Origin: Limnochordales bacterium | GTDB lineage: Bacteria > Bacillota > Limnochordia > Limnochordales > DUMU01 | DNA length: 64,000 nucleotides | NCBI GenBank assembly: GCA_014896315.1 | Contig: JADBKP010000007.1 | Span: 62,001-126,000 of the forward strand | Reading direction: 5' to 3' | Shown here: piece after piece, positions 63,075-64,000 of the stretch | Layout: each line of letters begins with the position of its first letter | Position numbering within the stretch: position 1 is the first letter of the stretch | The notes under the pieces: generated by a model | Told to the model about the DNA's origin: nothing | What the model saw: the letters and a program-made list of their open reading frames with translations, nothing else | The model's database searches: none | Made by a program: the position numbers and the translations under genes

Positions 63075-63231
63075 TGCCCTTTCCCTACGCCGGCATTACC
63101 CGGTCGACCATCTCCCGGCCCACCCGTGGCAGCGGCGGCAGCCACCCGCGGCCGGAAGAAAGGTCACAGGTTCAAAGGGTCGACGGGCCACACCCGTCCT
63201 CTCAGCCCAGTACCTGAGCTCCCCCAGGCAT
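63075..63231 (-). ncRNA. TPP riboswitch with long insertion
   Basis: Thiamin-diphosphate aptamer leading the thiBPQ operon. On the minus strand the conserved pieces occur in order: P1 strand TGCCT at the 5' end; GGGGG; P3 hairpin CTCAG-gta-CTGGG; CTGAGA (63205-63200); an optional hairpin GACGGG-tgtgg-CCCGTC; ACCC; TTTGAACCTG (to 63167); the P5 hairpin CCGG-GTAATG-CCGG (63103-63090); and CGTAGGGAA closing into P1 (GGGCA). A 63-nt insertion (63166-63104) separates ACCTG from the P5 hairpin and folds into an extra stem. Binding of TPP should lower thiBPQ expression. Confidence 0.92.
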
Positions 63232-63245
63232 ATTCTCTTACCCGG

Positions 63246-63274
63246 AGAATACCAGATCCGTCTGAAGTGGTCAA
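63246..63274 (-). promoter_or_regulatory. Promoter of the thiBPQ riboswitch transcript
   Basis: On the minus strand TTGACC (63274-63269), 17-nt spacer, TATTCT (63251-63246) with a TGG extension. Transcription would begin at about 63239, just before the riboswitch P1 stem. Confidence 0.8.
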
Positions 63275-63356
63275 ATCAACAACCCTATGGCGAATACCGT
63301 TCCCGATGGCAGCGCAGGCTAAAGACAACAACTGTGCACTAAATGGAGGGATCTCC

Positions 63357-63524
63357 ATGACCGATGATGCGAGGGAAGCACGGGTGGGCGCTGCGAGCGA
63401 AGGCGGTGAGTCGGGGCAGACGGCAAACACAGCCGGCAGCGAGGCCATCAAGTGGGGGGCGATCGTCATCATCGTCCTCGCCATTCTCTACTTCCTCGCC
63501 CGCTATGTGATTCCACTCTTTTGA
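63357..63524 (+). CDS. Small single-span membrane protein
   Basis: A 55-residue protein: an acidic, Gly/Ala/Ser-rich N-terminal half (MTDDAREARVGAASEGGESG) and a C-terminal membrane helix (WGAIVIIVLAILYFLARYV). The ATG at 63357 is preceded by AATGGAGGGATC. The frame is open further upstream (to 62886), but that part lies in the thi promoter and riboswitch. Family unknown. It is 81 nt before a secreted-protein gene on the same strand and may share its transcript. Confidence 0.7.
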   Translation: MTDDAREARVGAASEGGESGQTANTAGSEAIKWGAIVIIVLAILYFLARYVIPLF

Positions 63525-63605
63525 AAGGAGTTGCCGGCTCGAAAGAGAAATGATTAGAGGGTACTCTTACCAACCAGCATGCGAGAAAGGACGGTGGGTA
63601 ATGAG

Positions 63606-64000
63606 ATGGCTGGAGATACTCGGCTTGCTCGCTCTTCCTTGCTCTTGACCGCCGGGTTACTCTCGGTAGCGCTGGCAGTGGGGATAGCGATGGCACCCGG
63701 AGCGGGGACGGTACGGGCAGCCAACGCGCCGGTCGCCATAGTCAAGAGCCTGGCTACGGAAGCGGCCCGGGTCAACTACCCGACCTACGCTGCCGATTAT
63801 CAGCTCTTCGTTGGTTGGCTCGGTCAGTTCTTCACCTTCGATGAGATCACCGATGCAGACGTGGCCGCCGGGAAGCTGGCCGGCTACAAACTGGCTATCC
63901 TGCCCAACAACGCCGTCATGAGCGCTGAGGAGATCGCTGCCCTCGAGGAGTTCGTGGCCGGTGGCGGAAAACTTTTGGCCGTCTTCTCCGTCAGCTTGCG
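63606..64000 (+). CDS. Secreted protein with GATase-like N-terminal domain, cut by window edge
   Basis: Open frame from ATG 63606 to the window end, 131 codons seen. It has a signal peptide (SSLLLTAGLLSVALAVGIAM, cut after VRA) and then a domain reading YQLFVGWLGQFFTFDEITDA, YKLAILPNNAVMSAEEIAAL and EFVAGGGKLLAVFSVSL, the pattern of a class I glutamine-amidotransferase-like fold as found at the head or middle of some secreted glycosidase-like proteins. GGTGGGTAATG precedes the start. The rest of the gene is outside the window, so function stays open. Confidence 0.75.
   Translation, partial: MAGDTRLARSSLLLTAGLLSVALAVGIAMAPGAGTVRAANAPVAIVKSLATEAARVNYPTYAADYQLFVGWLGQFFTFDEITDADVAAGKLAGYKLAILPNNAVMSAEEIAALEEFVAGGGKLLAVFSVSL

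Noticed and set aside
62886-63356. Upstream extension of the 55-residue membrane protein
   Set aside because: It runs through the thi promoter and riboswitch on the other strand and reads as Arg/Pro-rich non-coding translation; the internal ATG has a ribosome binding site.

Overview
The window reads as chromosomal DNA of a G+C-rich, probably thermophilic Bacillota-like bacterium. Pointers are strong AGGAGG-type ribosome binding sites with many GTG and TTG starts, a CadC-type repressor beside a cadmium/zinc P-type ATPase, a TPP riboswitch, an archaeal/eukaryotic-type prolyl-tRNA synthetase, and a cytoplasmic fused-E1 2-oxoacid dehydrogenase. The placement is an inference; there is no rRNA gene here and I saw no tRNA gene.

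Most of the window is devoted to taking up and breaking down plant or microbial polysaccharides. Region 1-9.7 kb: a GH38 alpha-mannosidase (cut by the window edge), a divergent GntR/LacI-type regulator, and a lower-G+C three-gene minus-strand operon (GxGYxYP protein, glutaminase-A-like DUF4965 protein, sugar-binding lipo/secreted protein). Regulator region and operon share a near-identical 14-bp site. Region 10.1-20.8 kb: a rhamnose pathway (DeoR regulator, GH106-like rhamnosidase, L-rhamnose isomerase, class II aldolase, rhamnulokinase), then a secreted protein of unknown function and another sugar-binding protein. Region 20.8-25.9 kb: penicillin-acylase-like hydrolase, DUF1080 protein and GH127-like beta-L-arabinofuranosidase on the minus strand.

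Region 26.1-28.6 kb is a cadmium/zinc efflux pair (cadC-cadA) with a clear promoter and operator. Region 28.6-36.9 kb is a minus-strand gene string: fused E1 alpha-beta, E2, cobalamin-dependent methionine synthase (metH) and a DNA methyltransferase overlapping metH. Region 37-41.8 kb holds a decayed MNT/HEPN toxin-antitoxin remnant, a LacI regulator with a sugar-binding protein gene, dut with an acetyltransferase remnant overlapping it, and a ferritin-like protein. Region 42-49 kb holds proS, a DHDPS-like / DHODH-like / Smr operon, an aldose epimerase and ispG.

Region 49.2-58.8 kb alternates two sugar-binding proteins with two heparinase II/III-family proteins, pointing to a uronate-containing polysaccharide. 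Region 58.9-63.3 kb is a complete thiamine (thiBPQ) importer under a TPP riboswitch that carries an unusually long insertion. The window ends with a 55-residue membrane protein and the start of a secreted protein.

The most striking global feature is five family-1 sugar-binding proteins (4.1, 19.4, 38.6, 49.2 and 53.5 kb), none with a membrane permease or sugar ATPase nearby and nearly all followed directly by a strong hairpin. One of these hairpins (53.4 kb) displays a loop of six evenly spaced GG pairs on the transcript strand, compatible with an RNA G-quadruplex.
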